From the NCBI GenBank assembly GCA_003640385.1, contig RCAB01000005.1, forward strand, positions 620,001 to 684,000: a DNA stretch of 64,000 nt, written 5' to 3'. The notes beneath the pieces are model-generated. The model ran no database searches, was not told where the DNA came from, and saw only the letters and a program-made list of their open reading frames with translations. The stretch is from Setaria digitata (Eukaryota > Nematoda > Chromadorea > Rhabditida > Setariidae). Position 1 is the stretch's first letter, and each line of letters begins with the position of its first letter. The position numbers were made by a program, and so were the translations under genes. Below are positions 1-21,737 of this stretch, piece by piece.

Positions 1-260
1 TAGTTGTGTCAGTGCTCCTCAAATCGTCGTCATCTGTCACCTGTAATGAGACAGGAGAATTAAGCTTCATGAGCTGGACGTGCCTGTCTTTCCCTCAAAA
101 TGAGTACAGAGATGTCGTCATCTCTATACTCTTTTAGAACATATTTTTCGAATGTTTTCTATGTTTGCTAGAATCAGTCAGTATTGCTGCAAACGTTACA
201 GTGGTGATTTGTTGCGATCTCCGTGCGAGATTGATATCGTAATTCTTCAGCGGAGCGCAT
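1..260 (-). CDS. 5' end of an unrecognised gene, running off the window
   Basis: Two exons can be seen on the minus strand. Exon 1 (260-195) opens with ATG and encodes a 22-residue start beginning MRSAEELRYQSRTE and ending NHHCN. It ends in phase 0 at a GTTTGC donor. Exon 2 begins at 40 after a clean ATTACAG acceptor and continues in the same phase as VTDDDDLRSTDTT to the window edge. Residue use is charged and polar, typical of a disordered N-terminus, and there is no signal peptide. I do not recognise a family. The gene is divergent from the beta-mannosidase gene, and the roughly 230 bp between them must hold both 5' regions. The matching phases and good acceptor support it; the short length limits confidence. 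Confidence 0.42.
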
Positions 261-490
261 GTAAGTTTTTTATTTCTCTTCTCGTGCTCATCTTTCATGT
301 TAGGAAGGGGGAAATAAAGTAGAGCTACTTATTTTCGATCTTATTTTAAACAAAGGAAAGCAACAAGCAGTTATATTACTACTGAAAATTAGTGAATAAT
401 TTCACAACAATCAAATTTGTATTTTCAATTCCAAAATTTAAAAATTCGGAAGTTGATAATTTTTCCTCGTACTTCATAAAAATCTTGCAG
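261..490. promoter_or_regulatory. Divergent intergenic spacer (edge gene / beta-mannosidase)
   Basis: A short AT-rich spacer lies between a minus-strand start at 260 and the plus-strand exon that begins at 491. No TATA-like or other specific element can be supported. It ends in a TCTTGCAG acceptor seven bases before the mannosidase ATG, which suggests the upstream sequence is removed by trans-splicing. Confidence 0.35.
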
Positions 491-491
491 A
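491..491 (+). other. Probable trans-splice acceptor of the beta-mannosidase mRNA
   Basis: The sequence AATCTTGCAG ends at 490, and the ATG follows at 498 with no upstream exon in frame. This is the usual nematode arrangement for addition of a spliced leader. I infer leader addition; the leader itself is not encoded here. Confidence 0.4.
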
Positions 492-497
492 CTGAAA

Positions 498-3400
498 ATG
501 TTATTCACTGTACTTCCGCTTCTAATTCATTACTTCAAATTTGGCAAGGCAGTAAAAAGTAATGGAAATTTTCATCTCAATGAATTCCAGTGGTATTTTC
601 AATCTGCAAACGGTTCTTTGCGAGGAATAGCTCGTGTACCAGGAGACATCTATCAAGATTTATTCCTCGCAAATTACATCTCCGAGCCATTATTTGGAGA
701 TAACGATCATTTGTTACGGTGGGTTCCACGAACAGAGTGGATCTATTATACCGCATTTACTATTCCCAGAACTTGGAGCAAAGTAAGTCTTCAGCTAAAA
801 GCTGCCGCATGTACCATTTTCCTTCTTGTATATCTTATCATTTTCTAGAATTCTTCAAATAATGTGCCTAAATATAGTATAGGTGTAGTTATCTGTTTTC
901 GATTTGTTTAAATTATAAAACTGAGCAAAATGTAGAGAAGGAAACATGTTGGGAAAAATCTAATATCAGGGATGTGTAATAGCTTGCAAGAACGGCTAAT
1001 AGAATTACAAGTTTTATAAAGGCTGAGCTACTATTTCGATTGATTTCGCAAAACTTAATAAGTTTTGTGGCAATTTATTAAAAATCTATGGAAATTGCAG
1101 GTAAAAGCAGTATTATTGAATGCCCGCGGGCTGGATACGATAGCTGATGTGTTTTTCAACGATATATTAGTTCTCAAAGCATATAATCAATTCGTTCCCT
1201 ATCTGATTCCTCTAAAGCAATGGAAAATCGGGAGAAATAATTTGCGCATCAGGTTTAAATCATCCATTACTTATGCAAAATGGAAGTCCGAGAAATACCA
1301 AGTAAATTTTTTTTATTCTTCTCTTATTATTTTGAGCATGCTTAGCAGACATAAATTGATGGCACACTGAAATACCTTAGTTTTCAATCATTGCTCACCA
1401 GCTATATTAAACGGGTCGCTTTCCAAGTTAGCCCTAATTTGAAATGGATGATAATATAGGAACAATTTGGCCATGCTGTTCCTCCCGTATGTCCAGTATC
1501 CGATTTCCGCGGTGAATGCAGTATTAATTTCATAAGGTTTGTTCACTGCTACCACTATCCTAATCTTTCTCTTCTAGTTCCTTTTTCTTGAAATAAGATG
1601 AAAGGAGAAGATTGTTGTAAATCTTTTATTGTTTTAAAATCCTTAACATAGACATTATTGCGTTGCCCACTCTTCACAAAGATTTGTTGTTACGATAGAA
1701 CTGTTTTGGAGATGAAGAATAGTAAAATGATACTGGATGGCCAGTATTGCTATATGGCAGTACGAAAATATGACATAGCACAAAATATCTAATAAAAGAT
1801 TCCATACAATTTATTGGAATGAAATATATTCGTGTCTTCACGTTTATTCCAGGAAGATACAAGCAAGCTTCAGCTGGGATTGGGGGCCCTCATTTCCAAC
1901 AGTAGGCATTTGGGAGCCGATATCTGTCGAGGGTGTCCATTATATATTTATGGAGAAGATATCAGCTGTGGTCTCATTTAAAAGTTATTTTATTTCTGTT
2001 ATATTTTGGAAAGCTTGTCTCACAGTTGTAATAATGATATGATAGATAGTTTTTTCTTGATAGAACCTGCTTTACTGATTAAAATGGTAATGATTTGGAC
2101 CATACGATTCATTATTGGAAGTATTCTACCTACTTGGGAGGAGCTTCATATACCGTCCTGCTTACTGCCTCTCCTAAGTTACTGTACTCAGAGACAGAGA
2201 TTGGGTTTGTACTATTCTACTTTATGTTAAGAAAAATTTGAATTATTATTAAGTCCAGCATCGAGCATAGTCTTAAAAAAAAAGAATCTCTTGGCTTGAT
2301 ACATTTTAGCAATGAGATGAAAGCTAAACTCTTCTATTCGTCGAACAACTTAACCTTTTATTTCTATTTAAACCTATCAAAATTCACTGACAAAGACTTT
2401 TTATAGAACAGCATTTCATCGTTTCGGTAAGGGTAACAGTGTGGAGTGCGGTGAAAGTCCGTTACGTTCGAGTGATCTTATCATTGCCTGAAATTCCCAT
2501 CATAGATCAATTCACCACTTCATTCAAACGAATGGATCGGAATATTGTTCAGCGAACAATGTTAATACCTAATGATACTGTTGACAGATGGTGGCCAAAC
2601 GGTAGTGGTAAACAAAAACTATACAAATTGGTTGCTAATATCTCGTATAAAGGTGCAAAATTTGTTTTTCTATTATAATTTAAAGTAAACAAAGTAGTTT
2701 GACTTATAGACCTATTGAAATAATTAAGTGAAAGAACGAGAAAATAGACAATTCTCATTTAGCTTCATGTGAACTCAGATAGTGAATGTATGATAGTGAT
2801 ATGAATGTAACCTTATATGACCTTGAACTCGTGAAGTCATTTAGATTATAATTAATGTTTATTGTGAGAACCGACTGATTCTGATAACAGTTACTTTGTC
2901 GATGACAAAGTTCTTTAGAAGTGGGATATTTCTAGCCTTTTCTAGGCCAACAGTTTAGCAAAGAAAGTCGAGTAGGATTTCGAACAGTTGAACTCATTCA
3001 GGACTATGTGAACAGCGAAGAGCCTGCGTTGGGAAGACATTTCTATTTCTTGATCAATGGTCAAGCTATATTCCTTAAAGGTTGCTTTTAAATAAATTTT
3101 AAATTTAATCATGAAAGTGATTTTAAGTGCTAGATTGAATCGAGCAGCTTCGCCCAATAAATATGGTTTACTATTTACTTTTTTTTTTTCTCGAATTCCA
3201 ATCTTACTTGCATTTCAGGTTCGAATTGGATTCCATTATCAGCATTTCCTGCTCGCAATCATCGTTCAAGAGAAAAATTCTTACTTGAGTCAGCTCGTGA
3301 GTCGAATATGAATGCGTTACGTGTATGGGGTGGTGGCCGCTATGAGAGTGATCACTTTTACGATTTAGCAGATGAACTGGTTAGTTAGCATCTACATGCC

Positions 3401-6400
3401 TATTTCTGCGAGTTAGTGATGGTCGATTCATTTCAGTTGTAATCTAAAGAAGTCCAAGTTTAATTGTTTGTGACTAAGGATGTAATTGATATATTATTGT
3501 TGTACTTGTTATAGGGATTACTGATATGGCAGGATATAATGTTTGCATGTGCTTTGTATCCAGTTGATGAGCAGTACCTTAATAATGTTCGAGAGGAAGT
3601 GTTTGCTCAGGTTGTTCATTCAAGTGGAATGAATCTTCTGAATAGGAATTAATTATTATTCCTTGCTATCGGATACGAGAGATTATAGGTGGAGCGACTT
3701 GGACATCATCCATCCATTTTTATTTGGGCTGGAAACAATGAGAACGAGCTAGGCGTTCGTCAGTGGTTTTTCGCAGCAAATTATTCTTTCAGTGACTCGG
3801 TATGTCTCTTTTTAACTTCTTTTCAAGTTATTTGTTTTCAGGTAAAGGTGTAATTATTTCCATCTCACCTTTTACCACTTCTTTGGAATTACCGGCGGCT
3901 AATGTAATTGGCAGTAATAATTTGCCCTAAAATTAGTCAGTTACACAGAAATCTTCGCGGTTGTTTCTTGATATATTTTTTGAGACGCAGATACATATCT
4001 TGTAGCTGTAATAAGCTTAACTTACTTTTATGTCTTTATTCATCTGTTACCAAAATTACAGATATACAAGAGTCTTTTGCTCTGCAAGTACTTTAACTTC
4101 CAATGAAGATTCTGAAATCGCATCACTGCGTAGCAAATAATGATTTGTAGGTAGCAGATTATATGAAATTATATAATGGAACAGTACGATCAGTTATTGC
4201 CAAACTAGATACCAGTAGACCATACTTGTTATCCAGTCCAACAAATGGAGTCGAGTCCGAAAGGTATTCACTGCGGTTGTTGAAGTTGTGTGCAGGTTAG
4301 CAGGATAGTACTTGAGTTATTTTTGGTGTTCATTTCAACTTGAACTTACCATTTATCAACAGTTACAATTTTAATGCAATTATTGAGATTGTTAATAGTA
4401 CCTAGCAATTAATGAAGGACACGTTTAAAAAAAAAAAAAAAAAGAAAACATGTCTTGAGAAACTTCTTAGAGAAGGAGGTGTCGCGAAATATCCCTCTGA
4501 TGAAAAATACGGCGATATTCATTTCTATGACGAATGGAATAACCTATGGAAGGATTCAACTTATCATATTCCACGATGTTCTTCTGAATATGGTGTGCAG
4601 TCATTTCCAAGAAAGTAAGATTGCTACTTTCGTCTTGTTCGGAATGAAATACATGAAGCTTCTCAAGTTTAAGGGGAGAACTCATTTTCGGGCAGCGCTG
4701 CTTTATTGAAAATCCTGCTTCTTCAAATCCTCTGTGAATAAATCATATTTCTGCATTTATGAACCAACTTCTGTTTTCATTCCTGTGGCGAGATTTTAAA
4801 TCCGTTTTTTTAAAATTAAAGAAGAAGAGGAACGGGATTCTCGAACTTTTGCAGAGAAACGATGTTGAAATGGTTAAATGATTCGGATTGGTCGTACACA
4901 AGTGAAAAAATGAGACATAGGCAGCATCATCCTGGTGGATTCTTGACTCAGCTTTCTATGGTCTTCTCACATTTTAGAGTAAATTGAGTTATTGTTTCTT
5001 CTTTTCATCCCTAATCGAATTACAAGTTTATCAAATGATCTTTAAGAATTGTTTATTAGATATACTTATTCTTCTTTCCGAACTTGGGAGTTTTCATTCA
5101 CTCTACTAGTGTTATGACAGATCAACAGCTTTTAGAATACATAAATATAGTACACCAAAGTTTGTGAGAAACTAAACTGAAAGACTCAAACTCATAATCA
5201 AGCCTAAGTGTTTAATATTTCGTATGCAGCGGCTTGATCGAAAATATTTCAATAGATAATGTTAATCAAGGCAGGTTCTAATGTAATATTCATCTGTTAA
5301 CGAACTATTAGCTATAGATTCCTCGAGAATGTGGGGAGACAGTGAATAATTGTATCTACCTGAAAACGAAAAGTTTCATGGACCGTTTCGTATACCTATC
5401 CCAGTTCCACCAAGCTATTGCCTATCAGGTGCAAACGGAACATTACCGAAGGTGTGCTTTGCAGTAACTCCTATATATTAAAACCAGTTACACTTCTGAT
5501 AATTAATTTACTATATAAATTACTTTATAAAATTTCAGATCTTCTGCCATTTATTTTTTTTTTTTTGACTAATAACAAAGTTTCAGATGGCGTGGACGAC
5601 TACTGAATGATGGTCGAGGCAATACGATGTGTGCCCTGTACTGGCAGTTGAATGATCTGTGGGCAGCACCAACCTGGTCAACAATCGATTTTGAACTCTC
5701 CTGGAAACCGGCTCATTACTTCGCCCGTCGATTCTTTGCGCCAGTTATCTTATCTATGGTAGGTTCCAATTTCTGCTAAATTCACTAATATCTGTCAAAA
5801 AAGCTCTCTGTATCACTTTATTGTTATCTGTTATCAGCTGTATCAGTGAATCGTTTTATGCGCTACATTACATAGATAAACAATNTAGATAGATACATAG
5901 ATAAACAATTCTAGTTACTGGTTTATGATAGTTTGTGAAGATTTTGGTAGGTGAATCTCCAATAGTGGTGTTGATTGCAGCAAAAAAGAGTCAAATAATT
6001 CGCTTTCACCAGGTCCATATATAAAACCACTTATAATGTGGCTCATTTTTGGACATAATTCAATCTCCATCTAGTAAGGTTGAAGAATAAAGGTTTAAAT
6101 TTATGGGAATTTCTACTTCTAACTTTTCTTTTCAAGGATATGTTGCAGGTAGTAGAAGAAAATGTTCACTTGACCGTTGTGTCGGATTTAATGAAATCAG
6201 TCCCTAATGTAACGGTGATTCTGGACATTTTTAATTCGTTTGATCACTTCTCTCCAGATCAGTCATTTATTCAAAAAATTAGTTCAATCCCTCCCCAGTC
6301 TTCTACTGAAATTGGTGTTGGTGAAGCAGTTACTAATGCAATAAGGTTTGTGTCGCTTCTTATTCATTTGAGAATACCACAAAATTACACTTCGCTGAAA

Positions 6401-7030
6401 GAAATAACAGCCAAGCCTAGCGTAAATTAAGCCAACGATCTTGGTACTAGCATTTTTAGATATTTCAAACGTCTATACCTAAATTTATTAAAAGAAAATT
6501 AGCACCACTGTTAAGTAACTCCGTTTTGTATGAACGGGTTTGGAAATTTGTTCTTCCTGAATGTGTTCAGTTCTGCTTTTGCAGAAAGAAAAGAAGAGAT
6601 GGCCGATACATGTTGCGGGGAAGAATGTTATTGAGTGATGGTGCTCAGATTGGCTATGACACTATCTATTTGTCTGATAAGTTGTTTCAGGTAGAAAAAG
6701 TTTCATTTTAATGTAATTTCACTGCTTATTTTAAAATTATTTTAGGTAGATGAAGTGAATTTCGGACAAGCTTGGATTCGGAAACTACAAATGAAAAGTA
6801 GTAAGTTATATGAGCTAGAATTAGCAAGTGACAAAATAACACCCTTCGTATATATGGAATTGGCCCCAACGCTGACTGGATGGTTCTCTGATAATGCATT
6901 CACGATGACCGAACCGAAAAAGACGGTGTTTTTGTCGCTGTTTGAAGAATATGAACGTCAACTAACCAAAAACGATATTACCATTTGTTCCCTTCATGAC
7001 TGTGGTATAAGTAAACCAACTAAGTGGTAA
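498..7030 (+). CDS. Beta-mannosidase, lysosomal, glycoside hydrolase family 2
   Basis: Removes terminal beta-linked mannose during N-glycan breakdown in the lysosome. Exons: 498-782, 1101-1301, 1460-1536, 1853-1984 (end uncertain), 2396 or 2407-2652, 2946-3080, 3219-3379, 3515-3610, 3689-3799, 4151-4263, 4471-4614, 4855-4978, 5318-5451, 5587-5758, 6149-6345, 6585-6690, 6746-7030; about 909 aa, close to the 879 aa of the human enzyme. A hydrophobic N-terminus ([13 protein letters not shown]) can serve as signal peptide. Family blocks in order are [56 protein letters not shown] (acid/base Glu, exon 3689-3799), GDIHFYD, SSEYG (nucleophile Glu, exon 4471-4614) and [15 protein letters not shown]. 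The junction between the fourth and fifth exons is not settled, because the open frame continues past 1984. A polyadenylation signal lies at 7209. Confidence 0.93.
5871..5909. other. Single N flanked by a 14-bp direct repeat (likely assembly join)
   Basis: The 14-mer CATAGATAAACAAT occurs at 5871-5884 and again at 5896-5909, with a lone N at 5885 between them. It lies in a beta-mannosidase intron and does not affect coding. The pattern fits two contig ends with unmerged overlap. Confidence 0.5.
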
Positions 7031-7208
7031 TATTAGCTTCATTTATCGCTCCATAAAAAGATCAACGAATAGTTTGGTTGCTGCTGGAATGCTCTAAATG
7101 CTTGATGACTCATGAAAATGAAAGTACCTGAATATTACAGTCACCATGACTTGACGGTTACTCAGTGTGTAAACTACTGAAAAGAATATTTTATGCTGGG
7201 AATGGTCA

Positions 7209-7214
7209 AATAAA
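7209..7214 (+). other. Polyadenylation signal of beta-mannosidase
   Basis: AATAAA lies about 180 bp past the stop codon and is followed within about 15 bp by an A-run. It is the best candidate 3' end signal for the upstream gene. Confidence 0.55.
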
Positions 7215-15689
<8,475 letters not shown>

Positions 15690-16350
15690 ATCAACTTTCT
15701 GGCTTATACAATTGCCTGACTACGGTCTGCGCTCTGAAAAAGAATCCCCAAAGAAAAACATACACTATGATCAGATGCTTGGCCACAGGTTGCGATACCG
15801 TTGGCGGAGTTGGCAGTGTTGTTGCCGCTCGACATGACGCTGGAAGGGAATCGCTCAGAGAGAGGCTAAAATTGAGTACAGTTTGAACTGAAACTGAAGT
15901 GAAGCAGCATGGAAACAAAGAAGGAATGCGTCCTCCTTAATGAGTCGCCTCTCCTCGCTGCAGCGAGTGGAGTTTCAGTTGGGTCCCAAAGGGAGGCACG
16001 GACAATTGTTCTCTTCGCTCTTCCCTTCCCCAAACGCGAGACTGGTGAAGGGTCCACTACACCGCACCACACACCACAGGCACCAAGCAGTCGGAGGAAC
16101 CGAGAAACCGCGGGCACCACAGACATCTCGGGCATCAAGCACTGCGAGAATGTCTCTTCAATTTTAAAGGCCCATAGAAGGGGGGCGAAGGGAGGAGAAA
16201 TGTAAATTGGTTGCGGAAGCACTCCTCCACTCAGAAGCCCCTCCCCCTGATGTTGCTAATTGCAGGTCGAGTCGCCTGTTCCTTATCACTTCCCATGTCA
16301 TAGGTCAGTTCACGCCTGTCTGCATCACTGACCCCGAGGATTGACAAACA
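15690..16350. promoter_or_regulatory. GC-richer block of unknown role
   Basis: This block stands out from its AT-rich surroundings, with repeated CG dinucleotides and purine-rich runs such as GGGGGGCGAAGGGAGG near 16180. Similar islands sit upstream of the calnexin and PAN3 starts in this window, so a promoter or first-exon role is plausible. Open frames run on both strands (15909-16205 plus, 16222-15866 minus), but neither resembles a known protein or shows splice partners. No target gene can be assigned. Confidence 0.3.
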
Positions 16351-17491
16351 GATGTAGCTGACGATGCCCCCATTTTTTCATATAAGTTATCACATCGAAA
16401 GCTCCCAAAAAACTACGCTCATGGACGCTACCTTCAGGACTTTTGCGACTTTATAGAGCGAGAGCTTCTGTTGAATAGACTTCTGGCCCCTACGTTTTGG
16501 TGGAGGGTAAAAGGCCACATTCTGGGTAATACGGGGAATGTTTACTTGCAGCTTTATGGGATCCGTCAAACTTGTTGTGTTACGGAAATGCTTTGCTAAG
16601 TTAGTGACATGGCGGTGTCAAACTTCGCACCATCTCCTTCGCATACCAATCGCCCCTGAGAAACGTTTGAGCCAGGGAACAACGACTAGATCGATCTATT
16701 TACCTTTCCTATCCACTAGTCCATTCAAATCTGAAGCCATTTTAGATCCAAGTCCAAAGTGCTATTGAAGCAAAAACAGCTCTCAAATCAAGTTCATTTA
16801 TGCTCAGATTTGGACTATGAAATAATTTAAAATCTAGATTTTAGCTCCTAAAACAGTTTACATGAATTTTTTTCACTCAACTGCTAACAAGCTCACTACC
16901 AGTCTCGCCTTTTTTTTTTGCTAAAAGACATCGTATTCCCAAGAAAATATAAAGCATACAGTACTGAAGTCAAAAATTTTCAATTTTAGTGGATTTAAAA
17001 TTGCATGGCTGAATTCATTGGCTGAATAAATTGTAAAAATTGGCTGAATTCACAACTTTTGTGCAAATTTTACGGCCTAAGAAATTGAGTCTAAAAAATA
17101 TTCAGAATACTTGTTTATTTACACTTCAGTCAACATAATCTCATGATTTACGCGTCTAGTATGTATTGCGATTAAATCAGGCAAATTCTGACTTCTGATT
17201 AGTTTCCAAACATATCCAATCTCAGTAATTTTTTATGAATAAGATCGGAATAACTTTCTTTTCAAAATTATTACAACCACAGTTTTGAATTTTAAGAAGA
17301 TTCCAAACACCGTCCCTTCTGGTAATTGTTAACGGAAAGGCAGTTCGTGAAATAAGCTATATTTTTTATCGTAAAAAAAAAAGAGGAAACAACACCAATA
17401 ATCCAAAAAAAAAAAACTTTGGGAAAACTGACAAGTCAACAAAGCACAGCAAAAAGGTACAAAGCTGAAGCTGAAACAATGATTCCGGAGA
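16351..17491. other. No supportable gene
   Basis: AT-rich sequence downstream of the secreted-protein gene on the minus strand. It probably contains that gene's 3' UTR. I see no other structure. Confidence 0.4.
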
Positions 17492-20400
17492 TCATTCCGC
17501 AATAGACTGCACCTTCTCGTAAAGATACTGCCGTTTGCCCAGGTTCAAGTATGGTTTCAACTCGCATTTCATTGTTGCCGCATGTGGCTCGTACGGATGA
17601 CAACAACATCGACATACTTTTGTTCCATCAGGCCTAAAATGAATTGCTTTGAGCAACGAAAGAACTTACAACAAACAAAAAAGAAATATGACCTCATTCT
17701 GAAACTGAGAGATAAAAATAAAAAAATTATCAAATTGAGCACAGATATTTTTCCCAGAGTCTTCCCCAATAAACAATGCCAGAAACTAATTATGGAGACA
17801 GTTTTTGACACTTCTTTTTTTTTTTTTTGCGACAAGATAGAATGAAAATTATTGACCAAGTATGAATACAAAACAATGCTCTTGAAGTGAAAAAGCTATA
17901 TAAATTAAAGGAGTTTTTCTTTTTTTTTTTTAAACTAAATAGTTTAATTTTAAATGAATCTCAAAAAAACTCTTCTTTAAATTAAATAATTGGTATTTAT
18001 TATGTGACCATTAAACTAAGTGGCGAAATTGTCATATAAATAACTCTTAAGTGTTATCTAATTAATGACATACATAAAAAATAATTTCTCCATGGGAAGA
18101 AAAAAACGGTAATATTTCTCGATAAATTATGACTCTGACGAAACCACTTTTATAATTTGGTTGAAGTGGCATCATCACTTATCATCGCAGTTATCTATCT
18201 GAACTAGTTATATACGGGCACAATCTTTTACAAAGAAAGTTCTACCAGGACAAACGAAATGACATCAAACAATAAAGATGAACTAATTACCCTCTGCTGA
18301 TAAGAATCTTCAAAAACAGAAAACTCTTTCTAACGAATCAAATATTCTTATATTCTGCTTACTTTGCTCTGATAATCGGGAATGGGAACTCCAAAAACAT
18401 TTAGTGAAACAAGAGACTCAGATTTAAACTTAGTCTTGATAAAAATTTTGATTTTTTGTTAAACTTTTACAGTAATATGAAACGACTTGCAAAAGTAGTA
18501 ATAATGTGTGACTTTTCCTCCCCGCGACTTCCTTCTTAGCCCTTTTTCTTCTTTTGTAATTCTGATGCTAAGTAATATACCAGGAATAAGAATTAAACAT
18601 GGAAGAGAAAAAAATGAACAGTTGAATGAACGAATTTATCTCACATTGTGCTACTAATCCCTAATCAAGATGTCGAAGAAAAAAATTATTTAGAGAATCA
18701 TTCCGTTTTCCAGTGCATTCATCTGTCTACATATTTAATTCTACTATTTAATTACCACTTTAAGCATTAGCGCAGATGAAAGTGGAAGATGTGTAGTGCG
18801 CGCATCAAAAACACAAGAAGAAACAACAAGTGCTAAAGTGTTGCGACTAAATTCTAATTAATCATTGTTCTATCATCGTTAAGCTATCGATTTTTTTGTA
18901 AGTCTATTTACCATTTTGTAGAAGAATAATAATCAAATCTTAAAGGAGTGATAGAAGTGAACGACAGAAATATCGTTAATAAAAACAAGCACGAACCCAA
19001 TACTAATCAACAGGTAAATAAAAGATAAATTGAAAATATCCTAGAGAGTGGTTACCATTTTCGTCTCATAGCTATCAACATCTTAAATTCCTTGAAATAT
19101 GAAACAAAAAAATTGTGAGCATAGAACAGGAAAAGTGCATTAACAAACATTGAAATTAACCAAATCGAAAAATTTTTCACCCTAGATCAATATGCTACAG
19201 TCATAAGTTTTCTCCTAAAATTGAGTGCCGATCAATAACCGAAAGAACGGCCCAAAAAAAAATAAACGAAGCAACAGAATTCTCACGAAGTATCTAAAAG
19301 TTTGTATCATTATCAAGGTATTAAACCTGCGAAGTTCAAGAGCTAAAACATACTGTTCTTAACAACATACACACAAGTTAAACAAGACTTCCACATCCTT
19401 GCCTCCTTTCGTTATCGATAGCAACTGCATAAGATCGATTAACAGATAATTTCTACGAACCGTTAGTTAGAGCGGGGTACTTTTCACAGTAAGTTATATT
19501 TCGGAAAATTTACAAAAGGAAACGAACTTTATCTGCGGTATACAGCTTAGATAATCGATTTTATCAATAATATCTTGCATTGTTTGAGTAACATTGGGAA
19601 GATGAACATTTGGATTCGGCCAATGTTTACAAGCCTCAGTATACTTCGATTCGCATGCCAATGACTGATCCACTCCGACACAAACACGTTCCGCAACAAA
19701 TAGTGGATTGATCGTATCCATTGTACCACTACAATTTCATCACCTTTTTCCAAGTTCAAAATCATATAAACACAATATATTGATTGTTTTATATGTTATG
19801 CAGTATTAAAAATTCTGAGCAAACCATAGAAATTAGAGAGAAGTTGATAGGATTTCTGAATTTCTGCTACTTTGGATTTTTAATAGTTTTAAATGTTTAA
19901 AATTGAAATTTATTCATTGTTTACGGACCATATGTCTAGTAAATAAAATAGGCAACAGCCCGTAAGTTGAACAAGTTAGCCATAAAATTTTCGAATATTT
20001 TGAAGCTGAAATGCAAAATTGTAAAACTGCTTTAAACATTACAACATTCAAGTGCAAATGTCCATTTTATCTAAACCTAACGATTAAATGGTACGATGAG
20101 CCTCACGGACAGCACAGACTACCCATCCATACAATTGCCTATCAATATTATGAACTTACGTGACTGAAACTAAACGGTCTGAATAAAAAATGCAATTATT
20201 TTCAATGAAATGGTTTTCGCCACTGATGAATAGCTAAAAAAGAAATAAAACAAAAATAAATAAAGAAGATGAGAAATCAATCTATCATGTGGTAAAAATC
20301 AGTTCCATAAGGACTACAAAGTTCCCCTCGCAGCAAATCCTGAACTTCAGCAAGGGAAAACCATGCAAATAGAAGTTTCCTGCCAAGATACACCAAATTC

Positions 20401-21682
20401 TGTGCAAAGGACGGCTAAATTGAAAATAAAATCATCTTCTGGAACGAAATCTTCTAATTCAGCCGAAAGAAAAGACTTGATAAGGAAAGAGACCACACAA
20501 AATTCCAATATTGAATTTGAACTTTTTTTTGAAAAAAAATTCTTGATACAGTGTATCGACCTTCTAGATCCATTTCAGTAGCGTTATATTCTCTTATCCT
20601 TAGTGAAAAAGACTCGAATCGCAACTTATCGTTTGTATTTTTTCATATAGCAAATTCGCAATAAGAACTAACCGCCGATGGCAAGCTCTTCCACAGCTCT
20701 GTTGATATGAGCATTGGCCACACTGTTGTTGACTGATGGTAACATCACGGAGATAATTGTAAAAATTATTAAAAGCCTGAAATTTGGTAGGATTTATACG
20801 CCATGGGTTAGAAATTTATCAAACTTCTTTCTTCCTTTGATTTATGAAGATATACTAGCTAAAAAATTTTGACAGATGTCTTTTTTCTTTTTTGATAGAT
20901 ACAAATCATTTTCTGTGATGTTTAGCGCTACCCTTTTAAGCACATTAAATCTTTAGAAAACAATAGTTACTAATTAAAACATTTTATCTAAGCCTGGAAT
21001 TTGATTAGGAGTGAACCAATGATTATTTAACCTCTGAAAATCGATGAAATTTCATATCTCGAACATAAAAGTGGCAACAGTAAACAATAAACAAAATTAA
21101 TAATGGTAATACATATTTCGAGGCCATTGGAACTGTAGTAGCACAGTTACGATTGTCCAAATAAAGGTGCTATTTACCGAAGTCGGGGAAATAATAACTG
21201 CCTAACGTCAAATAGAAAGGATTCATTATCAAGCACTCAACCCAAACTTTATAACTACATCGGACCAAAAATTCAATTTTTCATTGCTGATGATATTACC
21301 TTAAGACTTTTGTACGAATGCTAGAAATAAAAATTTTTGTTTAAACAGGCTGAAATATGTAATAACTTCACAGTTTTTCCACACTTAACTAAATTTCAAA
21401 AGCTGAACTACAGCCAATATTATTACTAACATTTTTGTTTAAAGGAAAAATTTCATGAAACCGGCAACATTCTTCAGAGTGTCAATTAATCTACCATAAA
21501 CAAGGAACAGAATTTCTTCTTACCAAAATTAAATAGCATATTCTGGAAAAAGTTTAAATTCTAGTTTATCATTCTGCCTAGATAGCATTTTGACTGTGTT
21601 GTAAGTACAACTTCATTATCAAGAAATTTTTTTAATGCTTCCAAAAGTTAAAGTGAAGGATATCGCTAGAGCAGCCTACTAG

Positions 21683-21737
<55 letters not shown>

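Noticed and set aside
15866..16222. Overlapping sense and antisense frames of about 100 codons
   Set aside because: Long frames on both strands are expected in a GC-richer block where stop codons are scarce. Neither looks like protein and neither has partner exons.
20363..20581. 72-codon plus-strand frame (MQIEVSCQDTPNSVQRTAK...)
   Set aside because: It lies antisense in an intron, has no splice signals or homology, and its Ser/Lys-rich composition is common by chance.
21178..21201. 24-nt possible microexon (SYYFPDF) on the minus strand
   Set aside because: Phase-compatible with the orphan exon at 22438, but far too short to support without transcripts.
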